NCBI GenBank assembly: GCA_033980235.1
Contig: CM067077.1
Location: forward strand, 1,113,501-1,177,500
DNA length: 64,000 nt
Direction of reading: 5' to 3'
Source of the DNA: Diadema setosum
Lineage: Eukaryota; Echinodermata; Echinoidea; Diadematoida; Diadematidae
A model generated the notes under the pieces. That model was not told the DNA's origin, did no database searches, and worked only from the letters and a program-made list of their open reading frames with translations. Below are positions 47,494 through 60,957 of this stretch, piece after piece (position 1 is the stretch's first letter; the number at the start of each line of letters is the position of its first letter). The position numbers were made by a program, and so were the translations under genes.

Positions 47494-50400
47494 CGTGTTG
47501 TTTAACTCAATATAGTGAAAAAAAAAAAACCCGAAATGAAATTGATTTACCTACAAGACGAAAATTGCCTTTGACAAGCATGGTATAGCAATAAAATGTG
47601 AAAAAAAGTGTAAAAGTCTTGGTATCATGTATACCGTAGAAAGATTGAAGAGATACGAAGAAAACAAAATATATTATGGAAGTCAATGTTATGCAAGGTT
47701 TCATAGTTATTGACATATCGGTGAAATAAGTAAACCACACAGAATTTTAAATTATTCTCAGGATTTTGTAAATCAGCGAGATAGTTTGCGCCATATAATT
47801 AGTTAGATTGTGATATGCATGTTTTCAGTTAGATTCATGCCGGTTTGAGAATTTGTAATATAATACGGAAAGATAAAAAAAAAAACAATAGCGAAGCAGC
47901 GGCAAGTTGGATGCACTGCTATGCATGAATTTAACTTGAAGTTAAATAGAAAGAAAAAGATATTACTTTGAAAAAGAAAAGTTCATGACAAATGCTGAAT
48001 GTACGGGAACAAAATGCATCAAATGTATCAAACAAAAATACTTATAAAATAAGTGTAATAAGTTAGCGGCTACATCAGAATTCTTTCTGACATTGGGTGA
48101 GATGCTGATTGTTCCCACAAATGTTTGCAGGAGAAAGAAAGAAGTGTTTCTTTGTCTAGGGGTGCTCTGAGATATTCAATGAGACGCAATATCGGCAATC
48201 TGCAAATCTATTGAGCGCTTTAATTTCAAGTGCAGGAATGCAATGTACGCCTGAACTCCGAACGACATTGCACGCATTTTCACATGTGACATAATGCTCA
48301 ATGTCGCACATCCTTTATACACAATCCAAGATCACCATGTATCCGCGAAGAGACTGGAATGTTTTCTCTATTACTGTTGGAATCAAGCTGTATTTCAGAT
48401 TGCACCAAATTAGATTAAGAATGATCGACAGCAAGTTTGACAAGTCGGCGTGCCTCCGCGCCTCTTCTCTTTAGCATTGCTTGGAGGTGTTAGTAGAAAT
48501 AGAAATACGTCTACATATCACGCAGTACAAGTAAAACCTACCTGATATTATCATCTTTTCTTCCTGAATAATATTGAGCACATAATGTGGGAAAGTGGTT
48601 TGGAGCTGAAAAAAAAATGCACGAATGAATCTTGAAGTGGATTAGTTAACAAAATCTTGAAAGATCAATTCATAATAAGGTACATATGTGGCACTCTACA
48701 TGTGTCTAATCAGATTTGGGAGTGCGCCCAACAGCATGCTGGTTTTTGTAAAGAAATCCGTTAAACAAAAGCGTCCTGGGACCCTATCAAATGCTGCATT
48801 TAGGCAATCTATAAATATTATAATCACCAGAGTCTTTTGCTAACAGAATTTAATAAAGAGTAATACTTTACGAAGATGTACACCTCATTCAAAAGGACAT
48901 TCCAAACCAATTAGAAAGGTTAATGTGAAAGGAAGAGTACAAATTTATCACCAATGCAGAAAAAATGTGATTAAAAGCCGATAAAAAGTAGGACAGTTAG
49001 GAAATTGTGAAGGTTCTATTTTTTTTTAAATACTTCTGAGACAGTTGATATGATTGTGCAAAAGAGTGACCTGATGATATCAGCATTCAAAAAATTTCCA
49101 ATGATCGTTTAGAGAAATTAAAAAAACTGCCTCTCTTATCCAATTTTGATTAGATTTTCACTGTTTAGTTGGTAAAGGTTTACTTTTTCTTAACAGCGGA
49201 ACTTTATCTGATCTTGAATTCCCCCTAGGAACATTGTTATAAAAAAAGGTGAGAATCTCCATCAGAAGGCCTCACTTGTGCCAAGATAAAATGGGGTGAC
49301 ATTTATTTGCATGCACTGTAATTCTGTCAAATAAGTTTCGGGAAATCACATTAAAGTCGTGCAGTCAAACTTTACTGCCCGAACATTATCTGGCAAGCCG
49401 TGCTGTAAACAGTGATCTCTCGGAATCAAGTTAGAAAATGGACAAAAAGGCACGTGGACTTGAAAAATGGATGGCTGACATTGACACTGTGATGTTTTGT
49501 GATCAAAATCCTTGCATGAAGTATCCACTTCTTCTCTGAGTCTGCCACTTGGATGTAAAAAGGCTCCTAAATGGTCGTTATGATATCGCCCCTGCACTTT
49601 GAGCGCGGCAAAAGTAAAAGAGCACCGAAAGAATGGCAAATGATACACTTTTGCGCTCGTCGGTCAAAAATGAGACTTTTGTCCTGTTCCCCGCCGAAGA
49701 GTGAGTATTGAGGAATGATGAATATTTCATGGCAGCCATTGAGTTGATTGACTCGTAGTCTGCCGATGGAAATTGCAAATAACTTAGGAATTCAAGTTGC
49801 CCGACGCCGCCGATGAGCATAAACAAACTTCGGGCGCTACGAGACTTCGTGAGCGGAGTTACGACGTAGAATTTTTCACACGCCCCCTTATTTAATGTAA
49901 CAAAAAAGCACCATCAACTGTACTATCCATTCCCAAAGTCTACAAATTTCTTTTATTCACGATTGCCCAAGTGTTTTATAAACGGTATATGAAGTGCTTG
50001 CTGGTTCATCTGTTAAGAAATGGTAACAGACATTCAGTAGGTGACTTGGTTTCCTTGACATCTTAAAGTATTTTATATTCCTCTTTGACGTGTCTGACTT
50101 GGCCTAAAATAACGAACATAAACTTCTAATATGGTTTGACGTTTGAGAATGTCACGAGGACAAGATTCAAAAGTACATTAAAGTGTGTCCTTCAGACCCT
50201 ATCTCCTGACATGTTTGCAATAATGCCCTGTTTGTATATCAATTTTGATGGTAAGGACATATTTGATTCCAAACGGGAGACGCCATTGTCTGAAGTCTGA
50301 TACGGAAAGGACACGCATGCCCTAAGAATGATTCCCTTGCACTTTGGAGTGTTAACACGTTCTTAACATCGTTGCTATTCGGCGGGGAAGAGATAGGCCC

Positions 50401-51511
50401 GCTCGATCCGAAGGCGTGACGCAACTCGGCGAGTCGACTCCCAACCCACGTAGCTGCCCTTTCTTCCACCTTCGAACACATCATCATACTGTCTTCAACA
50501 GACTGACACATTCTCATCTCTCCCTACTTCTCACACACTCTTAAGAAGATTACATATTGATATGCAATAATGAAAAATAAGAACTCTTCAGCCCCATAAT
50601 CGCATTACTGTAGATGGTATTGCACGCTTGGGAGATACAGCATGCTGGTCTTTAAATATCACCACCCCCGCCACTAAAATCTAATGAGTGAACCACTTGA
50701 ATGTCTTTTTATGAACTGAGAGTCCTTTGAGGCAATACTTCACAACGAATATGTTTTGTATCATTTCCTTTGGTCATAAATAGCTCAAAGATGACTTACA
50801 ACAGTTGCTTTACCGGAAACATCAATATACCATAATTTTGAAAGAACATGAAAGAACTCGGGACTACGACGCTCGCCTTTTCGGGCAGAGTAAAATTTTT
50901 TTACCATGTTTATTGAAAAACAAAATGCATAATTGAAGTCACATTACAAAGTTCAAAATCAAAACATATCCTTACTTTCTGTCATGGTTGCATGTAATAC
51001 AAACGTACACACCGCATTATTTTCTCAATTTGGCAAAGCATTTTAGTTGCTTTAATAATCAAAGTATCTTACAATAACCAGGCAGAAAAAAAAAGCCAGA
51101 CGGTAGCTATATACAAACTGAAATCATCATTGATTTAATTTCTATGATCCATTTCCATGATCTCAACCTGTACAACTCTAAGAAGGCTAACAATAAACTA
51201 AATCGGTTTAGCAGTTCTGGCGTACACAATAAAAGTTTTCGTTATGCTCACTTTACCGCGTAATCTCATACGATCATGTCAAGGTCTCCACTTCTTTCAT
51301 ATCTTCACAAGATAGCCATTTCTTACAGAGCTCTTAGTGGGTTCGGTCAATACATTCTTCACACGGTATCGGGTCGTCATACACTGAACACTTCGGTTTT
51401 GTGTTTGCCCTTCTCGCTCTCTCTCTCTCCGTAAAAACTGAAGATAAAATTTATGGCGAGTCTCAATACCTTTCAGAAAGTTCGCTTCGGCCAAATTACA
51501 AATAGGCCTAT
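47494..51511. other. No gene seen apart from one hypothetical frame
   Basis: Frames at 47507-47740 and 49346-49826 have no motifs. 50239-50517 is listed separately. Confidence 0.45.
50239..50517 (-). CDS. Unrecognised 92-codon open frame with coding-like composition
   Basis: ATG at 50517, in-frame TAG seven bases before it, stop at 50239. The first 60 residues are mixed and soluble-looking (SVEDSMMMCSKVEERAATWV, then GSRLAELRHAFGSSG) and come from a GC-richer patch than its neighbours. No domain, signal peptide or membrane segment was recognised. Possible donors lie inside it (TTCGAAG|GTGGAAG), so it could be a first exon rather than a complete gene. A chance frame remains more likely than not. 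Confidence 0.2.
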   Translation of the reverse strand: MRMCQSVEDSMMMCSKVEERAATWVGSRLAELRHAFGSSGPISSPPNSNDVKNVLTLQSARESFLGHACPFRIRLQTMASPVWNQICPYHQN

Positions 51512-51519
51512 TATCTATA

Positions 51520-51567
<48 letters not shown>
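51512..51567. repeat. (TA)n microsatellite
   Basis: About 26 TA units. No MITE terminal repeat beside it, unlike those at 8.5-9.5 kb. Confidence 0.95.
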
Positions 51568-51569
<2 letters not shown>

Positions 51570-54500
51570 ATCTTGATTGCTTTAAATTGTGATGAGATCT
51601 CTGGTATGTCTCATAAACTACTTTGTACTTTTTAAACTTAATGAACAAAAGAAATGCAAATTACCAAACACTCTGGTATTGTCATAAATTGGATAAATTA
51701 AGCTGTTAAACACATGGACTGCTGGTATCCTCACTAATCTGCATATTAGCGCTTAATCTTTGTTATCATTGTAGACAAGTGTTTACAATATCCTACCTGC
51801 TCTGTATTTTTTACTAATTGCATTTCAAAATGAGAGTGATTACCTGGGCATGACATGGATGGTTGGTTTGAAAGAAACAGCGCTGAATAGTATAATCCCC
51901 TTTAATGAGGCTTGGACTCGAGAGACCGTGATGTGTGGACGGTCACCGGCAATATAAGGTATGTTATAAGAGACGCCATTAAAACGTCGCATACAACCTG
52001 TCGCTGAATTCTATGGAGGATTCAAAGCGGGCGAAATTGCCAATGTGTCGCCTAGGGCCATTGTGGCGCTTTACCTGAGTTCCTGCGGGACGGTGGCACT
52101 CTCTTTCGCCAGGGTATATACGACGTTCTTTAACTATGCCAACTCATCATCTAACTAACTCCTGGTGTATAGTGAGAGGCGCGCAGGTGGCGCCGCGCTG
52201 GTAACAACCCGTTATGAACTCTCGCGATATTATTCCGTGTGGGAAGCGCATTTTGGCGGAAATTGAAATTAGTTATACGTGGTTTCAGGCAAATGGGATA
52301 TTATTACTCCACTTGTAACAAACATCGCAGACGGCCGTGCGGGTGGCAAGGCGGAGTGGGCAATGAACCAGTGACGTCACGAGTGGTGGTTACCTCTCTT
52401 TCCCACGGACTATCCCACGAAAATGGAGGAGCGCTCAGTGTAATGGCCTCTGGCTAACCACTAACCAGAGATCGAATCATGCGGTCTAAAATCTTGATCT
52501 TAATTCCGAAACATGCCGTGTCGGTGACACGCAGGACCCCGAATTACTAAAATGGATCAACGTTGGGAATTCGTGTTTTTGTGGCGGAATCCCCAATACA
52601 CGTATAACATTAACAGAGACTAACATAATGAGCAAATAAAGAGATAAGCGTGTTTCTAAGTCATTGTTCCTGGTCACGTACTTTGAGACTTATACATTCG
52701 TCGGGAAAAGGACTTATTTTGTGATATTTGTTCATTCCCTGCTCTGTTTTGTTCTTTTCTTGTCATTTTAGAATTATTCGCAGTGAATTTTACCATCATC
52801 GTTTCCCGTATGGTCTATAATTGACTTTAAATAATTACTATTTAATGAGAGGGACAAAACAAAATCCATTCCCAGCCTCTTCTTGACAAAGTGATAAGAT
52901 TCAATATGACTGCTGATTTGATTGCAGTATACATTTATTACAGACCTTTTACAAGTATATAGAAAAAAATCTTCCCCTGATTTCTAACATATGTGTTTAT
53001 TGCTTTGTATAACATTCTCATGCATACGATTATTTTGACAATTTCGGCAGTTTCTTAATTTATTGTCTACATTGAGATGATTGTTATATGATTCATTGCA
53101 GCTCAATGTTCATTTGAAAGAAAATCTTCTTAGGAAAGAGAGGAAAGTATTTAATTACAAATCTAATTTCGAAGTTTTCTTTCAGATGTGCACAAGGAGG
53201 ATCACTGGCATTTTGTGTAACACTGCTCTACATGTAAAAATCGCAATTATACCCGTGTCATCGAGTTATCCTAATAAGCCATGATAACAGGCAACTCTAC
53301 CTAGATCGCTAGTAATCCAGAGCCCGTGGGTTCCGTGGAATTCCATCAAAATTGTTGTATTCATTTAAAAAAGAGATGTTCGGCTAAACATCCCTTCCAA
53401 GAGGAGCTCCGCAAGCGAGCTCTCTACTTAGTTGCGACCGCCCGTAGCTCCTCAAATTCAATTACGAATCTTTAAGTACTTCTTATAATGCCGCCTCGCT
53501 GGTTTGGTAACAAGTGGTAGTCTTCCTTTCCATCAGCTTCTTCTTTTTTTTCAGGGGACTTTTATCCTTTTTTCCCTTTCCCTCTGTCTATCCTGATGCG
53601 CCACAATTAAAAGAAAATGCCCAGTAGAAATTTGCGGGCATGACACACGGCCTGGATTGCTCCTTAACCGACAAAACAGCTATTTGAGATGGCAGTATTG
53701 CGCGAAACCTATCGCCGTGACCAGTGGCATCATTACTGATATGTTCTTCTTTGAGTCGCCAAGATTTCGCCTTTGTCAGCCTTGTTTTTCCCCATTCTAT
53801 AATTGTATCTAGCTTCGCAGATGACTTGATGAATATTGCCAATGCACAAATGCCTCACAAGCACATTAGTCAGCTTATCCCCCGCTTTAGTGCTTCAATT
53901 CTTCAAAGCCTCGAATGGATTAAAAAAATTAGATTCCTATCAACATTCCTATCTTTTAAGTGAGAAACTGTGTTTAGTTATCGATTGTCAGTAGAATAAG
54001 GGTAGTTTTTCTTGGAAGAATTCTCCTCCCCCCCCCAAAAAAAGAAAAAAATAATTCGAACTCATCTTTTGAAATTGACTGAAGACTCGCGCGATTTTCT
54101 CTCTCTAGTTTACGATATTATCGATTTGAATCAGCTCTCAACCTGACCGCACAAATGAAGTTATCGATCGCACCCCGTTGAATTAGCCGAGAAAATGACA
54201 GGACTATGTAAGCGCTTGTAGTCTGTTCACCCGGGGCGTGGGTAAAAGGTGAAATAGAAGATTGGATTATTTGCAGAAATCTACGAAAAACACGGTGAGC
54301 AGAAGTCAGAACACAAGTAAGTCAGCATAATATGATAAAAAAAACACACTCCAGAATAATCAGCCGATTAACTTGCCTGATTTGTATTCATAGCAAATAC
54401 TTGGCGGGGGTTGGGGGAGGGGGTTCTCTCTATCTATTTGTGAACCCTCTGAGAATGTTTTCAAGTCCAGATTTTCTACACGTGTATACGTGAACGAAAA

Positions 54501-55017
54501 AAGCAAAGATTATTCTCAGGTCAGTGGTACAGGTCACTTTTATTCAGATTTTCCCGCATTTTGCACAATGCCTACCTCCAAGGGAAATAATGAGGCAAGG
54601 CCGTGCTTAAATCGGGGAGATGGCAAGCTTCTTTCTAACAATAAGATGGAACAATCAATTGTCGGGTAACGTGACTATTTTCCCTGAGTGAGAGACACTC
54701 GCCTGGTACTCAGTATCAGTTTTCGCTCCTAACCGTGTGGTTCGTGGACGGGGTGATATCCATGACACTCGACAATCTGCCGTATAAGCGGGGTGATGTT
54801 TGGCTGGAGAAAAGATGACTGCTGTGTCGATGAAAGGGCCATATCGTCATAACGACTAACGCGATCTGATACGCCATATTTCATTTCGAACTGTGGAAAG
54901 AACCCATGAGAATTCTCACGTTGCTTTTCCTTCGGGAGTCACTGGGTAACAAAAGAAACAAAAATGCACCATTACATGGTGCGCATAAAGAATGTATCGT
55001 CCGTCTCCACCAATATT
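51568..55017. other. No gene seen
   Basis: 52020-52460 is GC-richer and carries a 72-codon frame without domain. 53588-53963 has frames on both strands without splice support. Poly-C at 54026-54035. Confidence 0.5.
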
Positions 55018-55078
<61 letters not shown>

Positions 55079-55138
55079 GTGTCTGGGTGTGTATGCATGT
55101 GCATGTGTGTGTTTGTGTGTGTGTGCGCGCGCGCGCGT
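55018..55138. repeat. (GT)n tract ending in (GC)n
   Basis: About 30 GT units, then interrupted GT-rich sequence, then GCGCGCGCGCG. Confidence 0.95.
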
Positions 55139-55569
55139 ATGTATTGGCTATGTTTCCGTAGCACTCTTTCTTCAGTGACTGTTATCCAAGCATCGTCATG
55201 ACAAAGATGAATTCTCCGAGATCTACTCTGAATACATTATCTTGCAGACTTCAAAACCTTAAAAACCCTGTTGGTCAGAGGCAATGTTACACAATATAGC
55301 ACTAGAAAGAAGTTCTCCACGTTGCTGGCAACCTAGAGTAGATATGACAGTTCAGAGGTATAGCGGAAAAATCTGCGATTTGATATCATTTAAACACTTT
55401 TTGACCTTTACACGAGCTTCTGATTGTAATCTCTATGTGATGTTTTGTTATGTTTTTAGGTTTCCTTAACGCATATTGAGAATTAGTTCGAATTATTGTC
55501 ACATTTTAGTACTGAAGAGAGACGAGGTTTCCCTGCATTTACGGTGATCTATAAAAAATCAACTTGAGT
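55139..55569. other. No feature recognised
   Basis: AT-rich spacer with one 61-codon frame of no known type. Confidence 0.5.
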
Positions 55570-55907
55570 TTAAAGGGACAGTGTAGTTCTGGTTGAGATG
55601 GGGATCCAGATTGTAACTTTTTGCAAGATAATACCAAACCACTTATTTGAAATATTTATATTAAAAAAAAAAACAAAACATACAATTCTGGGACTGAGAT
55701 GTACAAACACAAAGAAGTCCTAATAAAAGGTGGGTAAGACCACCTTTTATTACGATTACTTTCGTTTACTCTATCTTGGATTTTCATCAAGTAAACTGTT
55801 GATTCCTCGTAGAATTTTATGCTGATTAATATTTAAATAGATAATTATCTTAAGAATTATTTGACATCTGAATTCCCATTTCAACAAAATCTGTACCATC
55901 CCTTTAA
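55570..55907. mobile_element. TTAA-flanked palindromic element, copy 1 (338 bp)
   Basis: Begins TTAAAGGGACAGTGTAGTTC and ends TCTGTACCATCCCTTTAA, an imperfect inverted repeat extending about 35 bases. The centre AATAAAAGGTGG...CCACCTTTTATT (55724-55753) is a perfect 12-bp stem. TTAA at both boundaries is the target duplication used by piggyBac elements, but the family is not proven. No coding. Confidence 0.7.
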
Positions 55908-56180
55908 ACATTAACTGCATAATAACTGCAATGTTTTCTTTAAAGGGTTCAAACGGTGTGTGTGTTTGTGTGTGTGAAAGTGTGTTCCGGGTGTTATGTT
56001 GGTGGGGTCTCGATCCATGCGTGTTGTTTTCATTATAGCTGTATTTAACAAACTGTTCAAATCAGAATTATTTGGAACAGAAAACACATGTGCAGCCTTT
56101 TTGGATCAAGTGCAATAATCTAATGAGTTGAATTATGCATTTTCTTTTTGCCATTGGTGTGTACTTGTCATTTAGTTATA
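55908..56180. other. Spacer with a short GT run
   Basis: GTGTGTGTTTGTGTGTG at 55958-55975. Another TTTAAAGGG word lies at 55940, possibly a stray end of the palindromic family. Confidence 0.4.
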
Positions 56181-56292
56181 TTGTTCTATTTCCTTCTAGA
56201 TATTTGTATGCTTGTATATTTGGAGACTGTTAAGATAATTTTCATGCCTGAGTGCATGACAATAAATGATTTGAATTGAATTGAATTGATTA
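56180..56292 (+). mobile_element. Probable LINE 3' end with TTGAA tail
   Basis: GCATGACAATAAATGATTTG is followed by AATTGAATTGAATTG. Same tail type as at 2271-2300 on the other strand. No coding remains. Confidence 0.4.
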
Positions 56293-56450
56293 AATTTAAA
56301 ACCAATAGGTGTTTAGCATTAACGTTTTTCAATCACAGAAATTTGATCTCTTTCCAGAATCCCGGAAAAGAATATCGAATGTTGATCTAATATTTCCAGA
56401 GTTTTCATATATTCAGGCCTGTGACTTAATGTGTCGCTGATATTTTGTGC

Positions 56451-56841
56451 TTAAAGGGACTGTACAGTACTGGTTGAGGTAGGGATTCATGTTTTGAACA
56501 TTCCTAAGTGAGATAATGAAAAGCCTCTTATGAAATATGAAAGAGCATGTAATTTTAAGAAGGATTCAACGTTTATTTGACGAAAATTGGTTTTCAAATG
56601 GCTGAGATATCCAAAAAAGTGCTAATAATAAAAGGCGACATGCCCCAACTTTATTAGTATCTCTTTGTTTCACCTTGTTTTTGGATATATCAGCCATTTC
56701 AAAACCGATTTTCATCGAATAAACTTTCGATACCCCTTAAAACTGCATGCTCTTTGACATCTCATAGAGTGGTTTCTGAATATCTCACAAAATGTTAAAA
56801 GCTAAATCTTCACCTCGACCAGAACTGTACACACCCTTTAA
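56451..56841. mobile_element. TTAA-flanked palindromic element, copy 2 (391 bp)
   Basis: Begins TTAAAGGGACTGTACAGTAC and ends GAACTGTACACACCCTTTAA. The two halves are imperfect mirror images nearly throughout (GGCTGAGATATCCAAAAA versus TTTTTGGATATATCAGCCA near the centre), so the whole can fold into one long hairpin. Same family as 55570-55907, but the interiors differ. Confidence 0.75.
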
Positions 56842-59782
56842 GAACATGTATCACTTTCTTTTTTTATTTCTTAATCTATGGTAGATGAAAGTGTTGTTAA
56901 CACGCGTGAAAAGATTCAGATTTCATTTCATGAGATGTGGGAAATGATATCCCAGTGATCAAATTTGATGAAGCGATTCGCTTCCACTTCACTGCCTTTC
57001 TCTACTTGCAAATTTTCCAGCACAATCCTGCGCTTCTAAATTTGCTAGAGGAATACAGGATTTACAGCTTCGATATTTCAGCTGGTTTGGAGCTCGTAGA
57101 GGTGGATTTGTGTCGCTCGAAGTGATGAAAAGAATCAAATGCTCTTCTCCTCTCTTGGCTCTCGCTATGCAAAGATCTTTGGCCTCGTCGACAGGCGATT
57201 TGGGCGGCTGTTTCGCGGAATAAATGCACATTTTAACCCAAGGCTACGAGAGCGAGTCACTTATACTTACAACTAGCAGACGACTGATGCCAAATGATAG
57301 ACGATATATCGATCGATACCATGTCGACAGGGCTAAGCGTTTAGAGGATCTGTGAAAGAAACAATGTCGCCTGTCTCTCCGCAGCCGAAGGGGGAAGGTG
57401 TTGAAGCAGGTTGCTTTCATTCAGGCGTTGTAATTGATCCATCTTGAGTGTTAAAGGTACTATTTCTCACAGCGAAAGTATCCAGAAAATTTTGTCAGTA
57501 AGTTGCAATTGACATTATAGTGCTTATCACGTGTACTGAGTAGTCATAAAACGGATATACCCTGGTTTTCACAATGGGAAATCCATAATACGCTTATCCA
57601 TTTAGAATGCATTGTTGTAAAATTTTCATTGGAGAGGTCTATCACAGCCTAATGATCTAGGTTCAAGAAGTAAGAAAGGCTGTGAAGGGAAAGGATGATT
57701 TAATAGGATGATGTGCAGTTGGTTGGCAATGGAGTTGATTGCTCCACTGAATATAGGACATCAGTGAGTAATGGTTGCCATATCATTTTACGCTTGCATA
57801 AATAACAATCAATCAAACAATAAATCAGGAAACCCCGAAGTGTAAAACTGTAATATTGCATGATGTTTGTGGGCTCAAATAGCATTACACGCAATACATG
57901 ATAACATGAGTACAGTCGATAAACAGAAGTATAGATTCTTCTTTGTTCGTCACTTGCCATCAGCCGGTCTTATAACGCAAGCAATGACATGCTTTGCCGT
58001 GATCATGATGATGGTGCATGCTGTTAAATGAAACCTATACTCAAGGAAATCAGCAAGGCTTGCCAGAATTAGCCTGTCACTTTCAAACTAGCGCTTGGTA
58101 TTCTCGAGCAACCAGGAAAATCACATTCATTGAATGCCAATCGGAGCCGGGGCCATAAAGTACACACATAGTGGAGCAAGAACGAACCAGTCACCGAGAC
58201 GATTGACTCCGGGACTTCTTGAGTAATAATGCTGACATTTCAGGCCAAATTCGACAGCATGAGAAGACAGACAGGAACGTTGGAACGAGGAACAGGTGAA
58301 ATTCCCCAACAATCTCTACCTACAGCCGTCACAGTCAACGCGCATTAAAATCCTACTTCAGGCATCCCTACTCGATCTGAGGTATTTTCACAAGAAAAAA
58401 ATAAAAAGAAAATCAGACAAGCGTACCTCTTGATCGAATGTACTTGCACTTTTTGACAAATAGACATGCACCGACGTCTTTTGAAATTCCAGACATCTAG
58501 GAATAAGCAGGCATAATCTGTATTAGTCTCTGGTAAATCTGAAATGCAAGAGCTGAAATACATCAAATAAGAACCGTCAATTCTGTCACTCTTCATTCCG
58601 CGGCTGGTGAATTGCTTTTTTTTTTCCTTTCCTGTTTGGAATCTGGAACGTGAAATGATGCTTGCCGCTTGTCAGACGGTAAGACACGTGGGAAGGAAAA
58701 CACTTACCATGCAGCGCCAACTCCGACGACTCAACTACATCTGAATTATCTCTTACCGTGTTGGTTTCGAGGATTTCAAAGTGTCTCATCTCATCAGAAC
58801 GTCTTTCTTCCGTTCATCGTGACATCTCGATTAAACCGAATGACTCTTTGAGATGTTTGAATACGAAATGGAGAACATCACTATTCATGTAGTATATTAA
58901 GTATTTCAGTTTGAAGTGACAATTTTTTATAATCTTCTATCTAGTCTCACTGTAAGTCGTCATTGCCTTTATTACATAGTGCAAGCTAAATCATAATCAT
59001 AATTACAACCAAACGGGTCTGTCAATAACTGTCAGAAAGATCAGCGGCAACCATGTAGTAACAGTTTAAAAATAGCGTCGATGATACGACAGAATACGGG
59101 ACACAACAGAAACACCAATGAGCATCGTATCATGTAACAGAAAGACAATACTACCCTTTTGGGAAAATCCGTGACAAATAAAGAATTTGATGACAAAGGT
59201 AATAATATACATTCTGCTAATCCCAATGTAAGGCAAAATAGCATCACTTGTCACATCGACACCTAAAACTGATCATTGCAGAGGCTCTGGTTGGGGTCAT
59301 CATAATAATAGCAACAGAGATAATGATAACGAAGATGTTGATAATGATAATGACGATGAAGAGATGAAGGTTCCCAAAATTAAGGTACCTTCGCCAATGT
59401 TAGGAATGCTCTTCAAAAGAGTCGACTGCCATTAACATCACTGCATCATTTCCGGGTTACCATTTCTTATGTGATAAAGATTTAACTACCGGACAGGATT
59501 CAAAGCGGGACCTCTTTTGTTTTGATGATAAAGATTCTTATCCGCCACTATTATCAGGGTTTTCCCTTATGTCACTTTGACAAAGAGAATCCCGGTCGAG
59601 AATAAAAGGGGAAACTGAGGACACTCAAAACTCCTCAATACTGTCAGTTAAGGAAGGACATCGCAATGAACAACATAGAGGACTGTCTGGAGTCCTCACT
59701 CAGATCATCTTTAATGATGACATCTTTTTCTTTTTTTTTGAGCAGATAAATAACCATAACATGAAGAGAAACGGGGTTATTC
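56842..59782. other. No supported gene; possible exon signals at 58.1-58.8 kb
   Basis: 56937-57231 carries overlapping frames on both strands without domains. On the minus strand at 58.8-58.1 kb several splice-like signals flank open stretches (see findings), but nothing is recognisable. An (ATG/GAT)-rich patch lies at 59300-59365. Confidence 0.4.
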
Positions 59783-60035
59783 CACAAGACCGACACCCAT
59801 GAGTCATACAACCCACTACTCCAACAGCCCACAAGTTCGATACTAGGCAATAAACCCCATGAGACCAACACTAGGTAAAAACAGCCCACGAGTTCGACAG
59901 ATACACCACGGGGTGTAAGTTGGTCTCGTGGGCCTTGTTTGCTTTAAATAGTGTCCAACTCATGGGCTATATGACTCGTGGACTGTATAGCTCGTAGGCT
60001 GTTAGACTCGTGGGTGTCGGTCTCGTGACGTGCAC
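59783..60035. mobile_element. Foldback element with 16-bp repeats, copy 1
   Basis: Left end CAAGACCGACACCC (about 59785) is mirrored by GGGTGTCGGTCTCGTG (60012-60027). The right arm carries degenerate 15-16-bp units such as GACTCGTGGACTGTAT. The left arm carries the inverse type (CAGCCCACAAGTTCGA, CAGCCCACGAGTTCGA). A central GGTCTCGTGGGCCTTGTTTG is shared with copy 2. Confidence 0.72.
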
Positions 60036-60957
60036 TCAGAGAAATGACCCGCAATTAACACATAAATGGACAAACAACACTGAACATCCCAAAATGTCAA
60101 CAGCATTCACCAACCAGCCTGCCAACGAAAAACAAAACACACAAACACACACATACGCACACACATTTAGGCACCGAAACCTCTTATTACCTACGAAATC
60201 ATACTGCTGAAATGTCAAATGTATTTCTGTTCATGTTTGCTAGTTTGCTTTAATATCAGGTTTTTTTTTTAACGTGTACTTTTGAGTTTGCTGAAATGGC
60301 TGTCGTGAGTGCTTTAATTTGATAAAGATTTTAATCACACTATAGGACCACAATATTTGAAGTAATTTGATAGAATGAATGAATTAAGTTACGAATACCA
60401 CACATGAGAAGCAAGAGAATACTTTATGCAATGGCAGACCTGACAACTGTCAATCCACCCTGATTAATCTTCAAGCATTATAAAGGCAAAAATACATCTT
60501 GTGGTTTCACAATTAATCACTAATTGATTAATGAAAAGGGAGACAAGGAATTTAGAAGATGATAAATAGAATGGAAATATTGCAGTGGTTCTTGTTTCTC
60601 CAAGTGTAATGACAAAACAAGAAATACAGCAACTACATAATACAATTTAGTGGCGTATATATCAACTGGATAAATAATTACATGATAAGTATACAATATG
60701 GCACGGTAGTGTTTGCTTTAGCTCATTGCATTATAGTTTCTCACCTGCTTAAACACTATCTTTTCTATTTGATGTTATAGGTTTTCCTGCCCAATGTGAT
60801 AAATACTTCATCTGAATTTGGTAACAATTAAAGCACTCGTGGGCGACGATTCTCCTTGAATACTCGCCTTTTCACGTGATTCAAATTAGCTGTAAAAAAC
60901 CTTCAAGTTTTGTGTTTGATAAGGTAATAATTTTCGACATCATGTCATTCAAATGGG
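60036..60957. other. No gene seen
   Basis: AT-rich spacer between the two foldback copies, with a CA-rich patch at 60138-60165. Confidence 0.5.

Noticed and set aside
54906..55201. Cys/Val-rich frames resembling small secreted proteins
   Set aside because: They are the GT microsatellite in different frames.
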